16,109 nucleotides of DNA, from the NCBI GenBank assembly GCA_946626905.1, contig CAMOVA010000017.1, positions 1 through 16,109 of the forward strand, written 5' to 3'. Source of the DNA: an uncultured Bacillota bacterium (GTDB lineage: Bacteria > Bacillota_I > Bacilli_A > RF39 > UBA660). The position numbers and the translations under genes were made by a program. The notes beneath the pieces were generated by a model, which worked only from the letters and a program-made list of their open reading frames with translations, ran no database searches and had not been told where the DNA came from. Positions 7,752 to 14,469 of the stretch are shown here, piece after piece. Numbering within the stretch: the first letter of the stretch is position 1; every line of letters starts with the position of its first letter.

Positions 7752-8039
7752 ATGGTATCTAATATATCTGTAGGAGAGTTAAAAGGTTTAAATAATATAA
7801 TAGACTTGCGAAGTATACAAAGTTATAATAATAATCATATTCCTAATGCAATTAATATACCTTATGAAAAGTTGTTGGCAAGTCCTGGTAAGTATTTAAA
7901 TTATAATGAAACATATTATTTATATTGTTATCAGGGTATAACTAGTTCAAAGGTATGCATGATTTTATCTAGTTTAGGATATAGAGTTATTAATATAGCT
8001 GGTGGATATGAGAAATGGATACTTGAAAAGGAAGATTAA
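7752..8039 (+). CDS. Single-domain rhodanese-like protein
   Basis: 95 residues forming one rhodanese domain, probably a cytoplasmic sulfur carrier or sulfurtransferase. Visible hallmarks are IIDLRSIQSYNNNHIPNAINIP, the active-site loop CYQGITSS with Cys59, and the closing GYRVINIAGGYEKW. The loop has Thr where many rhodaneses have the Arg that binds the persulfide or substrate, so specificity may differ. I start it at ATG 7752 because GGGTGG at 7741-7746 then has normal spacing; a GTG at 7743 would lie inside that site. It follows virD4 by 58 bases and ends inside its own terminator stem. It could in principle cooperate with the rhodanese-less ThiI encoded 2 kb downstream, but nothing in the sequence proves this. 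Confidence 0.85.
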   Translation: MVSNISVGELKGLNNIIDLRSIQSYNNNHIPNAINIPYEKLLASPGKYLNYNETYYLYCYQGITSSKVCMILSSLGYRVINIAGGYEKWILEKED

Positions 8040-8052
8040 TCTTCCTTTTTTT
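8026..8052 (+). terminator. Intrinsic terminator overlapping the rhodanese stop codon
   Basis: A perfect 24-base inverted repeat at 8026-8049 (arms AAAAGGAAGATT and AATCTTCCTTTT) is followed by more T residues. Its 5' arm and centre are the last codons and stop of the rhodanese gene. Confidence 0.85.
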
Positions 8053-8062
8053 AAGGTATTTA

Positions 8063-8071
8063 TGGTATAAT
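8063..8071 (+). promoter_or_regulatory. Extended -10 promoter of scpA-scpB
   Basis: TGGTATAAT carries a perfect TATAAT (8066-8071) with the TGn extension. The matching -35 position falls in the upstream terminator T-tract and is poor. AGAGGTGG at 8076-8083 is the ribosome binding site of scpA, so the leader is very short. Confidence 0.6.
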
Positions 8072-8086
8072 TAAAGAGGTGGTAAT

Positions 8087-8803
8087 ATGTATCAAGTAAC
8101 AATTAATGATTTTGAAGGTCCGTTAGATTTATTATTACATTTAATAAAAAAACATGATATGGATATTATGAATATCAGTATTGAAGAAATAACTAAACAA
8201 TACCTAGATTTTATTACAAAAATGGAAGAAATGAATCTTAATATAGCTAGTGAATATTTAGTTATGGCTTCAGAATTAATCGAAATAAAATCATCAACAT
8301 TATTACCAAAGAAAGAAGAAGAAACTGAAGAAGAAGACGAAAGAGAAAATTTAATAAATAGATTAATTGAATATAAAAAGTATAAAGAAGTAACTGATCA
8401 GTTTAAACAATTAGAATTAGAAAGACAAAATTATTATACAAAACCAGAAGAAAATTTAAATATGTATGCTGATGCATCTGAAGGTTTAGATTTAGGCGAT
8501 GTAGATTTAAATATATTGTTAGAAGCATTCTCTAAGTTCTTAGTTAGAAAAGAAGAAGAGAAACCACTAAATACTAAAATAACAAAGAAAGAGTATTCAG
8601 TTAAACAAAGAAGTACTGAAATAATAAATGTACTTAAAAATAAAAAGAAAGTTTATTTTGAAGAATTATTTGAAACAAATAAAAAGGATTATATAATTGT
8701 TACATTCCTATCAATATTAAACTTAGTTAGAAAGCATGAAGTAAACATTGTTCAAGAAAATAATTTTGATAGAATAACAATATCATTAAGAGGTGAAGCA
8801 TGA
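8087..8803 (+). CDS. scpA: Segregation and condensation protein A
   Basis: 238-residue kleisin of the bacterial SMC-ScpAB condensin, which bridges the SMC heads and organises the chromosome. The N-terminal helical region has the family signature INDFEGPLDLLLHLIKKHDM and then ISIEEITKQYLDFI, which contacts the SMC neck. The middle is charged and rich in Glu/Lys. The C-terminus (about 165-238) resembles the winged helix that binds the SMC cap. Length is normal for the family. The stop overlaps the scpB start by four bases (ATGA at 8800), the usual coupling of this pair. Confidence 0.96.
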   Translation: MYQVTINDFEGPLDLLLHLIKKHDMDIMNISIEEITKQYLDFITKMEEMNLNIASEYLVMASELIEIKSSTLLPKKEEETEEEDERENLINRLIEYKKYKEVTDQFKQLELERQNYYTKPEENLNMYADASEGLDLGDVDLNILLEAFSKFLVRKEEEKPLNTKITKKEYSVKQRSTEIINVLKNKKKVYFEELFETNKKDYIIVTFLSILNLVRKHEVNIVQENNFDRITISLRGEA

Positions 8804-9357
8804 ACTTAGAAGCATTACTAGAAGGAATATTATTTGTAGTAGGTGATGAAGGAATCACACTTACTAATATTAAAGATATTTTAGAAATAGATGATGAAAC
8901 TTTAAAAGAAACAATAAAAAAATTAAGTTTATCTTATAGTAATAAAGAAAGAGGAATTACTTTAAAAGTATTAGGAAATAAACTTAAATTAACTACTAAA
9001 GAAGAGCATAAAGAAGTGTATAAAAAACTAGTTGATGTTCAAGATCCAAATTTAAGTGAAGCTGCTTTAGAAACACTTGCTATCATCGCATATAATGAGC
9101 CTATAACACGTATTACTGTTGATGAAATAAGAGGAATAGGTAGTGCTCATATGATAAGAAAATTAGTATCTAGAGATCTTATTGAAGAAAAAGGTAGAAG
9201 TGAATTACCAGGAAGACCTATACTTTATGGAGTTACTAGTAAGTTTTTAGATTATTTTGGTCTATCTAGTACAGATGAATTACCAAAAATAGATGATATA
9301 GAAGAAAACGATGAAGAAGTAGATTTGTTTAATTCGAAATATAAAGAAATAGATTGA
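8800..9357 (+). CDS. scpB: Segregation and condensation protein B
   Basis: 185-residue partner of ScpA; a dimer of ScpB wraps the central part of ScpA in condensin. Two winged-helix domains are expected at about residues 2-80 and 85-165. The highly conserved second one is clear: LETLAIIAYNEPITRITVDE, then IRGIGSAHMIRKLVSRDLIE and GRPILYGVTSKFLDYFGL. The acidic C-terminal tail after residue 165 is variable in the family. Translation is coupled to scpA. The last codons and the stop (TGA at 9355-9357) overlap the -35 box of the following tRNA promoter. Confidence 0.96.
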   Translation: MNLEALLEGILFVVGDEGITLTNIKDILEIDDETLKETIKKLSLSYSNKERGITLKVLGNKLKLTTKEEHKEVYKKLVDVQDPNLSEAALETLAIIAYNEPITRITVDEIRGIGSAHMIRKLVSRDLIEEKGRSELPGRPILYGVTSKFLDYFGLSSTDELPKIDDIEENDEEVDLFNSKYKEID

Positions 9358-9382
9358 TAATAATTATAATATTTGTTATAAT
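9354..9382 (+). promoter_or_regulatory. Strong promoter of tRNA-Leu
   Basis: TTGATA (9354-9359), a 17-base spacer and TATAAT (9377-9382), with TGT just upstream of the -10 giving an extended -10. The -35 box lies on the scpB stop codon. The start point expected 6-8 bases after the -10 falls within about three bases of the mature tRNA 5' end. Confidence 0.8.
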
Positions 9383-9390
9383 TATTTCAC

Positions 9391-9476
9391 ACCAGCCTGG
9401 CGGAATGGTAGACGCATCAGACTCAAAATCTGACGGTAGCAATACTGTGAGGGTTCAAGTCCCTTGGCTGGTACCA
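9391..9476 (+). tRNA. tRNA-Leu(CAA)
   Basis: 86-base class II tRNA with encoded CCA. The acceptor stem is ACCAGCC (9391-9397) with GGCTGGT (9466-9472), then A and CCA. A D arm is present (GCG/CGC with GG in the loop). The anticodon stem TCAGA/TCTGA encloses the loop CTCAAAA, so the anticodon is CAA (9424-9426), which reads UUG. A long variable arm with stem CGGTA/TACTG and a T arm with TTCAAGT follow, as expected for Leu. Confidence 0.95.
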
Positions 9477-9486
9477 TATAAAAAAT

Positions 9487-9510
9487 AAAAGGACTTAAGA
9501 GTCCTTTTTA
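9487..9510. terminator. Bidirectional terminator between tRNA-Leu and the CotF-type genes
   Basis: AAAAGGACT and AGTCCTTTT arms enclose TAAG, with T-rich flanks in both directions. On the minus strand it overlaps the final codon and stop of the 83-residue CotF-type gene; on the plus strand it ends the tRNA transcript. Confidence 0.8.
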
Positions 9511-9746
9511 TTTACTTTATTTAATACTTTTTCAATTTCAGATGGCTTAACGTTATTTATTTGATACCATCCATACTCAGTCATTTTATTGTATGTGTTT
9601 TCTTGGTGTTTTAATGTTTCGTCTAAACCATGTTTTAAAATGTCTTTAACTTTTTTATTAGAACTTTCTAAAGTGCCATGAACAAATACTTCTACATTAC
9701 TTTTTAATACTAATAAGTAGTTTTCCATTATTAATTGATCATTCAT
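9495..9746 (-). CDS. CotF-type spore coat family protein, longer partner
   Basis: 83 residues, entirely helical in appearance, matching the Coat F family. The key parts are MENYLLVLKSNVEVFVHGTL, HQENTYNKMTEYGWYQ and the VKPSEI ending. The GWY motif near the second helix end is characteristic. In spore formers such proteins are found in the coat, but many homologues have no proven role. It overlaps the upstream 63-residue gene by eight bases and has GGAGGA on the minus strand as ribosome binding site. The pair probably forms one operon encoding two interacting helical hairpins. Confidence 0.8.
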   Translation of the reverse strand: MNDQLIMENYLLVLKSNVEVFVHGTLESSNKKVKDILKHGLDETLKHQENTYNKMTEYGWYQINNVKPSEIEKVLNKVNKKDS

Positions 9747-9930
9747 TAGTACATTCCTCCAGTAATTTAATTAGTTTTTTTTCTAACAAAGTATGTTCTT
9801 TTATTTGTTCTTCAAAGAATTTTATTAATTCTTCATCTTGTAAGCAGCCTGTCGATTCATTACAAATCTTTATAATATTTTGTTCATGACCTACAGCGTC
9901 TTCTACATATAGTAATTCTTTTTGTGTCAT
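9739..9930 (-). CDS. CotF-type small helical protein, shorter partner
   Basis: 63 residues beginning MTQKELLYVEDAVGHEQNII and continuing as two amphipathic helices, resembling the short partner often found beside CotF-type genes in Clostridia and Bacilli. It has GGGAGG as an excellent ribosome binding site on the minus strand (complement at about 9936-9941). It is the first gene of a two-gene minus-strand unit divergent from thiI. No clear vegetative promoter is visible upstream; a CATAAT-like -10 lacks a good -35. Two Cys residues (in KICNESTGC) could be redox or cross-linking sites, which is inference. Confidence 0.72.
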   Translation of the reverse strand: MTQKELLYVEDAVGHEQNIIKICNESTGCLQDEELIKFFEEQIKEHTLLEKKLIKLLEECTNE

Positions 9931-9973
9931 AAAAACCTCCCATTAATATTATGGTTAATATTAAAAATAATAT

Positions 9974-10001
9974 TTGCTTTTTTAGTAATTTAAAGTATAA
10001 T
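9974..10001 (+). promoter_or_regulatory. Promoter of thiI
   Basis: TTGCTT (9974-9979), a 16-base spacer and TATAAT (9996-10001), 15 bases before the thiI start. Confidence 0.6.
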
Positions 10002-10016
10002 ATATTTGGTGATTTT

Positions 10017-11192
10017 ATGAACGAATTAATTATGATTAAATATGGTGAATTAACTACAAAAAAAGCCAATAGAAAAGTATTTATTAATCTACTTGAAAAA
10101 AATATTAATAATTTACTTAAAGATTTTGAATATAAAATAACTAAAGATAGAGTAAGAATGTATATAGAGTGTTCTTCATCTGATTTAGATAGTATTATAT
10201 CTAAATTAAAAAAAGTCTTTGGAATACATGGAATAGTAGTAGCTCATAAAATAGAAACTGATGTAGAATTAATTAAGAAAACATGTTTAGAATTAGTTAA
10301 AAATAAATATTCTACATTTAAAGTAAATACAAAAAGAGCTGATAAAAATTTTGAAATTCATAGTATGGATTTCAATAATGTAATTGGTGGATATATATTA
10401 AAAAATAGTGATATGAAAGTAGATGTCCATAACCCAGAAGTATTAATTAATATTGAAATAAGAGTTGATGGTACATATATTTATACAAATGAAATTGCTG
10501 GATTAGGTGGTTATCCAGTAGGTATTCAAGGTAAAGGTTTATTAATGCTTAGTGGTGGGATTGATTCACCAGTTGCTGGATATTTAGCTATTAAAAGAGG
10601 TGTTGATTTAGAATGTTTATATTTTGAATCACCTCCACATACTTCTGTTCAAGCAAAAGAAAAAGTACTTAAATTAGCTAGTATTATAAATGAATATTCT
10701 GGAAATATTAAAGTAAATATTATTCCTTTTACTAAGATTCAAGAAGCAATATATAAAAATTGCCCAGATAGTTACATTATAACTATTATGCGTAGAATGA
10801 TGTATAGAATTGCTGAAGAAGTGTGTGCTAGAAAAAAACTAAAAGTAATTATAAATGGTGAAAGTATAGGACAAGTTGCTTCTCAAACTTTAACAAGTAT
10901 GAGAGTAATAAATTCAGTAACAAATTTACCGGTAATAAGACCAGTCGCATGTATGGATAAACTTGAAATAATCGATATAGCAAATAAAATAAATACATAT
11001 GAAACAAGTATTTTACCATATGAAGATTGCTGTACAATATTTTTACCAAAGCATCCAGTTATAAATCCAGATTTAGAAAAATCAATAACTTATGAAAATT
11101 CTTTTGATTATAGGGAATTAATAAATGAAGCAATTGATAATATGGAAGTAGTAAGCTTAAATAAAGAAGAAAAATATAACGATTATCTATAA
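10017..11192 (+). CDS. thiI: tRNA 4-thiouridine sulfurtransferase ThiI, without rhodanese domain
   Basis: 391 residues. ThiI adenylates U8 of tRNA and transfers sulfur to make 4-thiouridine; in many bacteria it also serves thiamine thiazole synthesis. I start at ATG 10017 (GGTGA just upstream), since MNELIMIKYGELTTKKANR is the conserved N-terminus; an in-frame ATG 22 codons earlier lies upstream of the promoter's -10. An N-terminal ferredoxin-like part, a THUMP domain (about 60-165) and a PP-loop domain with SGGIDSP at 179-185 are visible. Cys338-Cys339 in PYEDCCTIF includes the conserved Cys matching the PP-domain Cys of other ThiI proteins. The C-terminal rhodanese domain of the E. coli protein is absent, as in Bacillus. 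The usual neighbouring cysteine desulfurase gene is not seen here. Confidence 0.95.
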   Translation: MNELIMIKYGELTTKKANRKVFINLLEKNINNLLKDFEYKITKDRVRMYIECSSSDLDSIISKLKKVFGIHGIVVAHKIETDVELIKKTCLELVKNKYSTFKVNTKRADKNFEIHSMDFNNVIGGYILKNSDMKVDVHNPEVLINIEIRVDGTYIYTNEIAGLGGYPVGIQGKGLLMLSGGIDSPVAGYLAIKRGVDLECLYFESPPHTSVQAKEKVLKLASIINEYSGNIKVNIIPFTKIQEAIYKNCPDSYIITIMRRMMYRIAEEVCARKKLKVIINGESIGQVASQTLTSMRVINSVTNLPVIRPVACMDKLEIIDIANKINTYETSILPYEDCCTIFLPKHPVINPDLEKSITYENSFDYRELINEAIDNMEVVSLNKEEKYNDYL

Positions 11193-11233
11193 TAAAAAAG
11201 CCAAATATACACAATATATGTATAGGAGGCAAT

Positions 11234-11362
11234 ATGAAAATAAACAAAGAAGATATTAGTAAAATAAAAACACAAATACTTAATGAAATGAATAATGGAA
11301 TAGTAAATATAGAATATAAGAATAGTAAAATAGGATATCATATAGAAAAAGATATAAAATAA
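11234..11362 (+). CDS. 42-residue hypothetical protein with strong ribosome binding site
   Basis: A short ORF starts at ATG 11234, four bases after AGGAGG (11224-11229), the best Shine-Dalgarno in this region. It encodes 42 charged residues starting MKINKEDISKIKTQILNEMN and ending with IGYHIEKDIK. It is probably a helix followed by a beta-like end, with no membrane segment. It lies 41 bases after thiI and ends inside an intrinsic terminator stem, so it is likely the last gene of the thiI transcript. I do not recognise a family. Confidence 0.6.
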   Translation: MKINKEDISKIKTQILNEMNNGIVNIEYKNSKIGYHIEKDIK

Positions 11363-11376
11363 TTATATCTTTTTAA
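11346..11376 (+). terminator. Intrinsic terminator overlapping the end of the 42-residue ORF
   Basis: A 12-base stem (AAAAAGATATAA at 11346-11357, TTATATCTTTTT at 11363-11374) with a five-base loop that contains part of the stop codon. Confidence 0.75.
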
Positions 11377-11438
11377 TTGCTTTTTTATATCTTTTATTAT
11401 AAAATTAATATAGAGTAGAATAAGAGAAGGGTGTTAAT

Positions 11439-12728
11439 ATGAAATTAAATAATAAAGGTTTTGTAACTTCAGCATTATTATATACATTATTAATTTTATT
11501 TATTTCAATATTACTAGGTGTACTAGCTCTCTTTTCTAATAGAAAAATGATTTTAGATAAGCTAAAACATGATATTAAAAATCAAATATCAGAACAATCA
11601 ATTAGTTATCCAAATGGAACTATAGTATACTATAATCCAAAAACTAATTCTGTTTGTAATAACTATGTAGAAGAAACATATACTGCTAATTCAGAATGCT
11701 TAAAATGGTATATATATAATGATAGTGCTAGTAGAAGTAATGTATCCATGATTTTAAATCAAAACTTTACTCCTTCTGGATGGAAAAATTCTACTAGAAG
11801 TATGACAGAAACAGAAGCAAGAAATATTACAAATATGGGTGATGATTATAGCTGGTTAACAGAGTATTTATCTGCGGCTTCAGCTGATACGTTCAAATTA
11901 AATAATGATCATTGTGTAAATGCTAAAGGAGGTATACAAGATTGCTCATCTGGTGGTACTAGACCAGTTGTATCAGTTTCAAAAACTTTATTAAAAGAAA
12001 GATATTCAACTCGTGAAAAACGTTATTTAGAATATAGTAAAGTAAACACTAATATAATATCTAATAAGGCATGTAGTACTACAGGATTATATTTCTTTGA
12101 ATATAATAGGGGTATAAGAAGTGATAGTGGATGGATTCACTATAATTATCCACCATATAATTTAAGTGGTAATGTGCTTGTAAATGCCAATACAACTTGT
12201 AATATAGTTTATGCATGTTTCTCTTATAATTCATATAATTATGAGACAAATACAGGTGGTGGAATTACTAAAAGAGTAATGCCTTGTATAACTAATAGAT
12301 ATGATAATTTAATTGTTAATGGAGATTTATCGTATAAATCAAATTTAAATTTTGAAGACTTTGGTGATTATAATTCAGATGGTTATATGACTTTATCAAC
12401 TGGTACACATGTAATAAGAGATTATATACCATTTGATATAAGACATAAATATGGATTAACTTATAAAATAAAAAGTATAGGATCTGCTTCTATACAATCA
12501 AAGGTAACTATTATTATGTATGGTTCAGCCAAGCAACAATTAGGTACATATAAAATAGCTGATAAAAATCAAAGTAGTTCTAATACATTTGTAACAATTA
12601 AGGCAGATAATGTTATAAATGGAAATAATCTCGCATCAGGAACTAAGTTTATAAGAATACAATTTGAACGAACTGATTCTGGAGATAATGCTATTAAAGA
12701 TGTTTATTTTAAAGAATTAAAAGACTAA
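11439..12728 (+). CDS. Pilin-like (type IV prepilin signal) surface protein without Glu5
   Basis: 429 residues. The start MKLNNKGFVTSALLYTLLIL resembles a type IV prepilin leader: a short basic stretch, a G|F cleavage site and a long hydrophobic helix. The Glu normally at mature position 5 is replaced by Ala. After residue 60 there is a Cys-containing domain (GTIVYYNPKTNSVC, ECLKWYIYND, MILNQN) ending near GTRPVVSVSKTLL; such blocks recur in surface proteins of uncultured gut Firmicutes and recall DUF6273-type repeats, with low certainty. From about residue 293, NLIVNGDLSYKSNLNF introduces a beta-rich part resembling a carbohydrate-binding beta-sandwich. Ribosome binding site GAAGGGTG. It could be a minor pseudopilin or a membrane-anchored adhesin; assembly genes are not in the window. 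Confidence 0.7.
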   Translation: MKLNNKGFVTSALLYTLLILFISILLGVLALFSNRKMILDKLKHDIKNQISEQSISYPNGTIVYYNPKTNSVCNNYVEETYTANSECLKWYIYNDSASRSNVSMILNQNFTPSGWKNSTRSMTETEARNITNMGDDYSWLTEYLSAASADTFKLNNDHCVNAKGGIQDCSSGGTRPVVSVSKTLLKERYSTREKRYLEYSKVNTNIISNKACSTTGLYFFEYNRGIRSDSGWIHYNYPPYNLSGNVLVNANTTCNIVYACFSYNSYNYETNTGGGITKRVMPCITNRYDNLIVNGDLSYKSNLNFEDFGDYNSDGYMTLSTGTHVIRDYIPFDIRHKYGLTYKIKSIGSASIQSKVTIIMYGSAKQQLGTYKIADKNQSSSNTFVTIKADNVINGNNLASGTKFIRIQFERTDSGDNAIKDVYFKELKD

Positions 12729-12747
12729 AAAAAGATAAAACTATCTT
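12725..12747 (-). terminator. Intrinsic terminator of tmcAL
   Basis: On the minus strand AAGATA-GTTT-TATCTT is followed by a T-run reading into 12733-12727. The 5' arm overlaps the last codons and stop of tmcAL. A longer 15-base inverted repeat (12729-12743 with 12785-12799) crosses the same site. Confidence 0.65.
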
Positions 12748-13889
12748 ATAATTGGTGGATTCTTATATTCACTTTCTATAAGTTTAGTTTTATCTTTTTC
12801 GTTTAATACACTTGAATAACAAGCTGTAACACGCATTTCTATATCAAGCATTTCACTATTTATTGATGAGAAGTTAGTTATTATAGGTAAATCTATATCT
12901 TTTTTAATTTTATTTAAATAATCTTGTCCTTTATAAGAAAAACCTAATATTCTTATATATTCAATTTCATTTAATCTTGTAGCTTCATCTTTAGTGAAAT
13001 TACATATTATATGATTAAACATTCTATTTAATTTATTATAAGTATATCTTTTTGTTTTAATTTTTAAAATAAACTCATCTAAAGATTTAGATTTAACAAT
13101 ATATTTTTTTAGTCTATTTTCAATACCTTCATCTACTGTTTGATAAATAGATAAATCTTTTTCTGTTAATATTTTATACTTTAATAAAGAAAAGTAATCA
13201 TTATTAAATACAGGTTTATCTAAGTAGTCTTTAACAATATCAGGTATATAGTCATCAACACTTTCATTATTGTATAATGCATATCTTATAGAAGATGCGC
13301 TAGACATACCACTATTTAATTCTAGACTATTATAATCATTGTTTCTTTTAATACTAACAGGTTTAATATTATATTTATTCTTTTTAATTTCTCTAATATA
13401 TGAAAGTGCTAAAATATCATTTGGTTTATCAATTTTTTTATTAGTTATATCATATAATGCCTTAGATAGTGCAGTTGGATAATTAATACCTTCATCTAAA
13501 TATTCTTTTACTAATTTATCATATTTTTTATTATTTAATTGGATATCGGCTAATTCACTAAGCTTATCAGTATTATTGCTTTCGCTACCAAATACAATAT
13601 GACTTACACCTAATTCATTTAAAAGTTTTATTGCTCCATAAGCAAATTTATCAGCGCTCTCGCTCGCAAAAACATAAGGTAATTCAATAACAATATCAAC
13701 ACCATAATGAAGAGCTATACTAGTCTTATCCCATTTATTAATAATACTCGCATCTCCTCTTTGGCTAAAGTTACCACTCATAACTAAAACAATTATTGAA
13801 TCAGGAAAAAGCTTTTTAGTTTCATTTAAATGATATAAATGTCCATTATGAAATGGATTATATTCACATATTATTCCAACACTTTTCAT
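12741..13889 (-). CDS. tmcAL: tRNA(Met) cytidine acetate ligase
   Basis: 382 residues, matching the YlbM/TmcAL (DUF795) family, which activates acetate with ATP and acetylates the wobble cytidine of elongator tRNA-Met. The start MKSVGIICEYNPFHNGHLYH carries the nucleotidyltransferase HxGH motif (His14, Gly16, His17). VMSGNFSQRGDASIINKWDK and VVIELP-like DIVIELPYVFASESA follow, all typical. I start at 13889 because this is where family homology begins and GGTGAG lies just upstream; a longer in-frame extension runs into the divergent yceD gene. Slightly shorter than the B. subtilis protein. Proximity to yceD-rpmF matches the B. subtilis ylbM-ylbN-rpmF neighbourhood. It is convergent with the pilin-like gene. 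Confidence 0.94.
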   Translation of the reverse strand: MKSVGIICEYNPFHNGHLYHLNETKKLFPDSIIVLVMSGNFSQRGDASIINKWDKTSIALHYGVDIVIELPYVFASESADKFAYGAIKLLNELGVSHIVFGSESNNTDKLSELADIQLNNKKYDKLVKEYLDEGINYPTALSKALYDITNKKIDKPNDILALSYIREIKKNKYNIKPVSIKRNNDYNSLELNSGMSSASSIRYALYNNESVDDYIPDIVKDYLDKPVFNNDYFSLLKYKILTEKDLSIYQTVDEGIENRLKKYIVKSKSLDEFILKIKTKRYTYNKLNRMFNHIICNFTKDEATRLNEIEYIRILGFSYKGQDYLNKIKKDIDLPIITNFSSINSEMLDIEMRVTACYSSVLNEKDKTKLIESEYKNPPIIR

Positions 13890-13922
13890 ACATCTCACCA
13901 TATATATCATATCATAAATTTG

Positions 13923-13951
13923 TTGAAAAAAATAGATTAGTGTGTTATACT
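13923..13951 (+). promoter_or_regulatory. Promoter of yceD-rpmF
   Basis: TTGAAA (13923-13928), a 17-base spacer and TATACT (13946-13951), with TGT directly upstream of the -10. GGGAGG at 13957-13962 is the ribosome binding site of the next gene. Confidence 0.78.
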
Positions 13952-13968
13952 CTTTGGGAGGGATTATT

Positions 13969-14460
13969 ATGGAAATAGATATAACTAAATTAGTAAGTGG
14001 AATTGTAAAACAAATAGATATTGATAATTCCATTGTAATAGACGAAGAAGAATTAAAAAAACATGATATTTTAGAATTAAAAGAATCAAATATATCAGGT
14101 TATATAACAAAGGATAGTTTAAATAATATAATTATAAATTGTGTTATAAAAGCTATAGTAGTATTACCTTGTTCTATAACATTAAAACCAGTAAATTGTC
14201 CTATAGATGTCAAAATAGAAGGAAATTTAGAGGAAATGTTTGAAGAAATTAATGAAAAATCACAAAAAATTCAAAATTCTATTGATATTTTACCAATAAT
14301 ATGGGAAAATATATTAATGGAAATTCCCATGAAAGTTGTAAGTGAGGAAGCCAAGGATCAAAAGATAGAAGGAAATGGTTGGAGACTTATAACAGATGAA
14401 AAGAAAGAGGAAATAAATCCTGCGTTTCAAAAACTAAGTGAGTTACTTAAAGAAAAGTGA
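13969..14460 (+). CDS. yceD: YceD family (DUF177) protein
   Basis: 163 residues of the DUF177/YceD family (YlbN in Bacillus), almost always encoded directly before rpmF and linked to 23S rRNA or 50S assembly. The core VIKAIVVLPCSITLKPVNCP has the two family Cys residues, and the C-terminus GWRLITDEKKEEINPAFQKL then LSELLKEK matches the family's closing pattern. The ATG at 13969 has GGGAGG seven bases upstream; an in-frame GTG at 13942 overlaps the -10 box and is unlikely. rpmF follows after nine bases, so both share the promoter at 13923. Confidence 0.88.
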   Translation: MEIDITKLVSGIVKQIDIDNSIVIDEEELKKHDILELKESNISGYITKDSLNNIIINCVIKAIVVLPCSITLKPVNCPIDVKIEGNLEEMFEEINEKSQKIQNSIDILPIIWENILMEIPMKVVSEEAKDQKIEGNGWRLITDEKKEEINPAFQKLSELLKEK

Positions 14461-14469
14461 GGTGTTAAT

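Noticed and set aside
9951..10016. 22-codon N-terminal extension of thiI
   Set aside because: It begins upstream of the promoter's -10 and has no family similarity; the ATG at 10017 matches the conserved ThiI start.
10849..11247. Minus-strand open frames opposite the end of thiI
   Set aside because: Shadow frames of a conserved gene with no supporting signals.
13890..14033. N-terminal extension of tmcAL into the divergent yceD gene
   Set aside because: The family start is at 13889 and the extension overlaps the yceD coding sequence and promoter.
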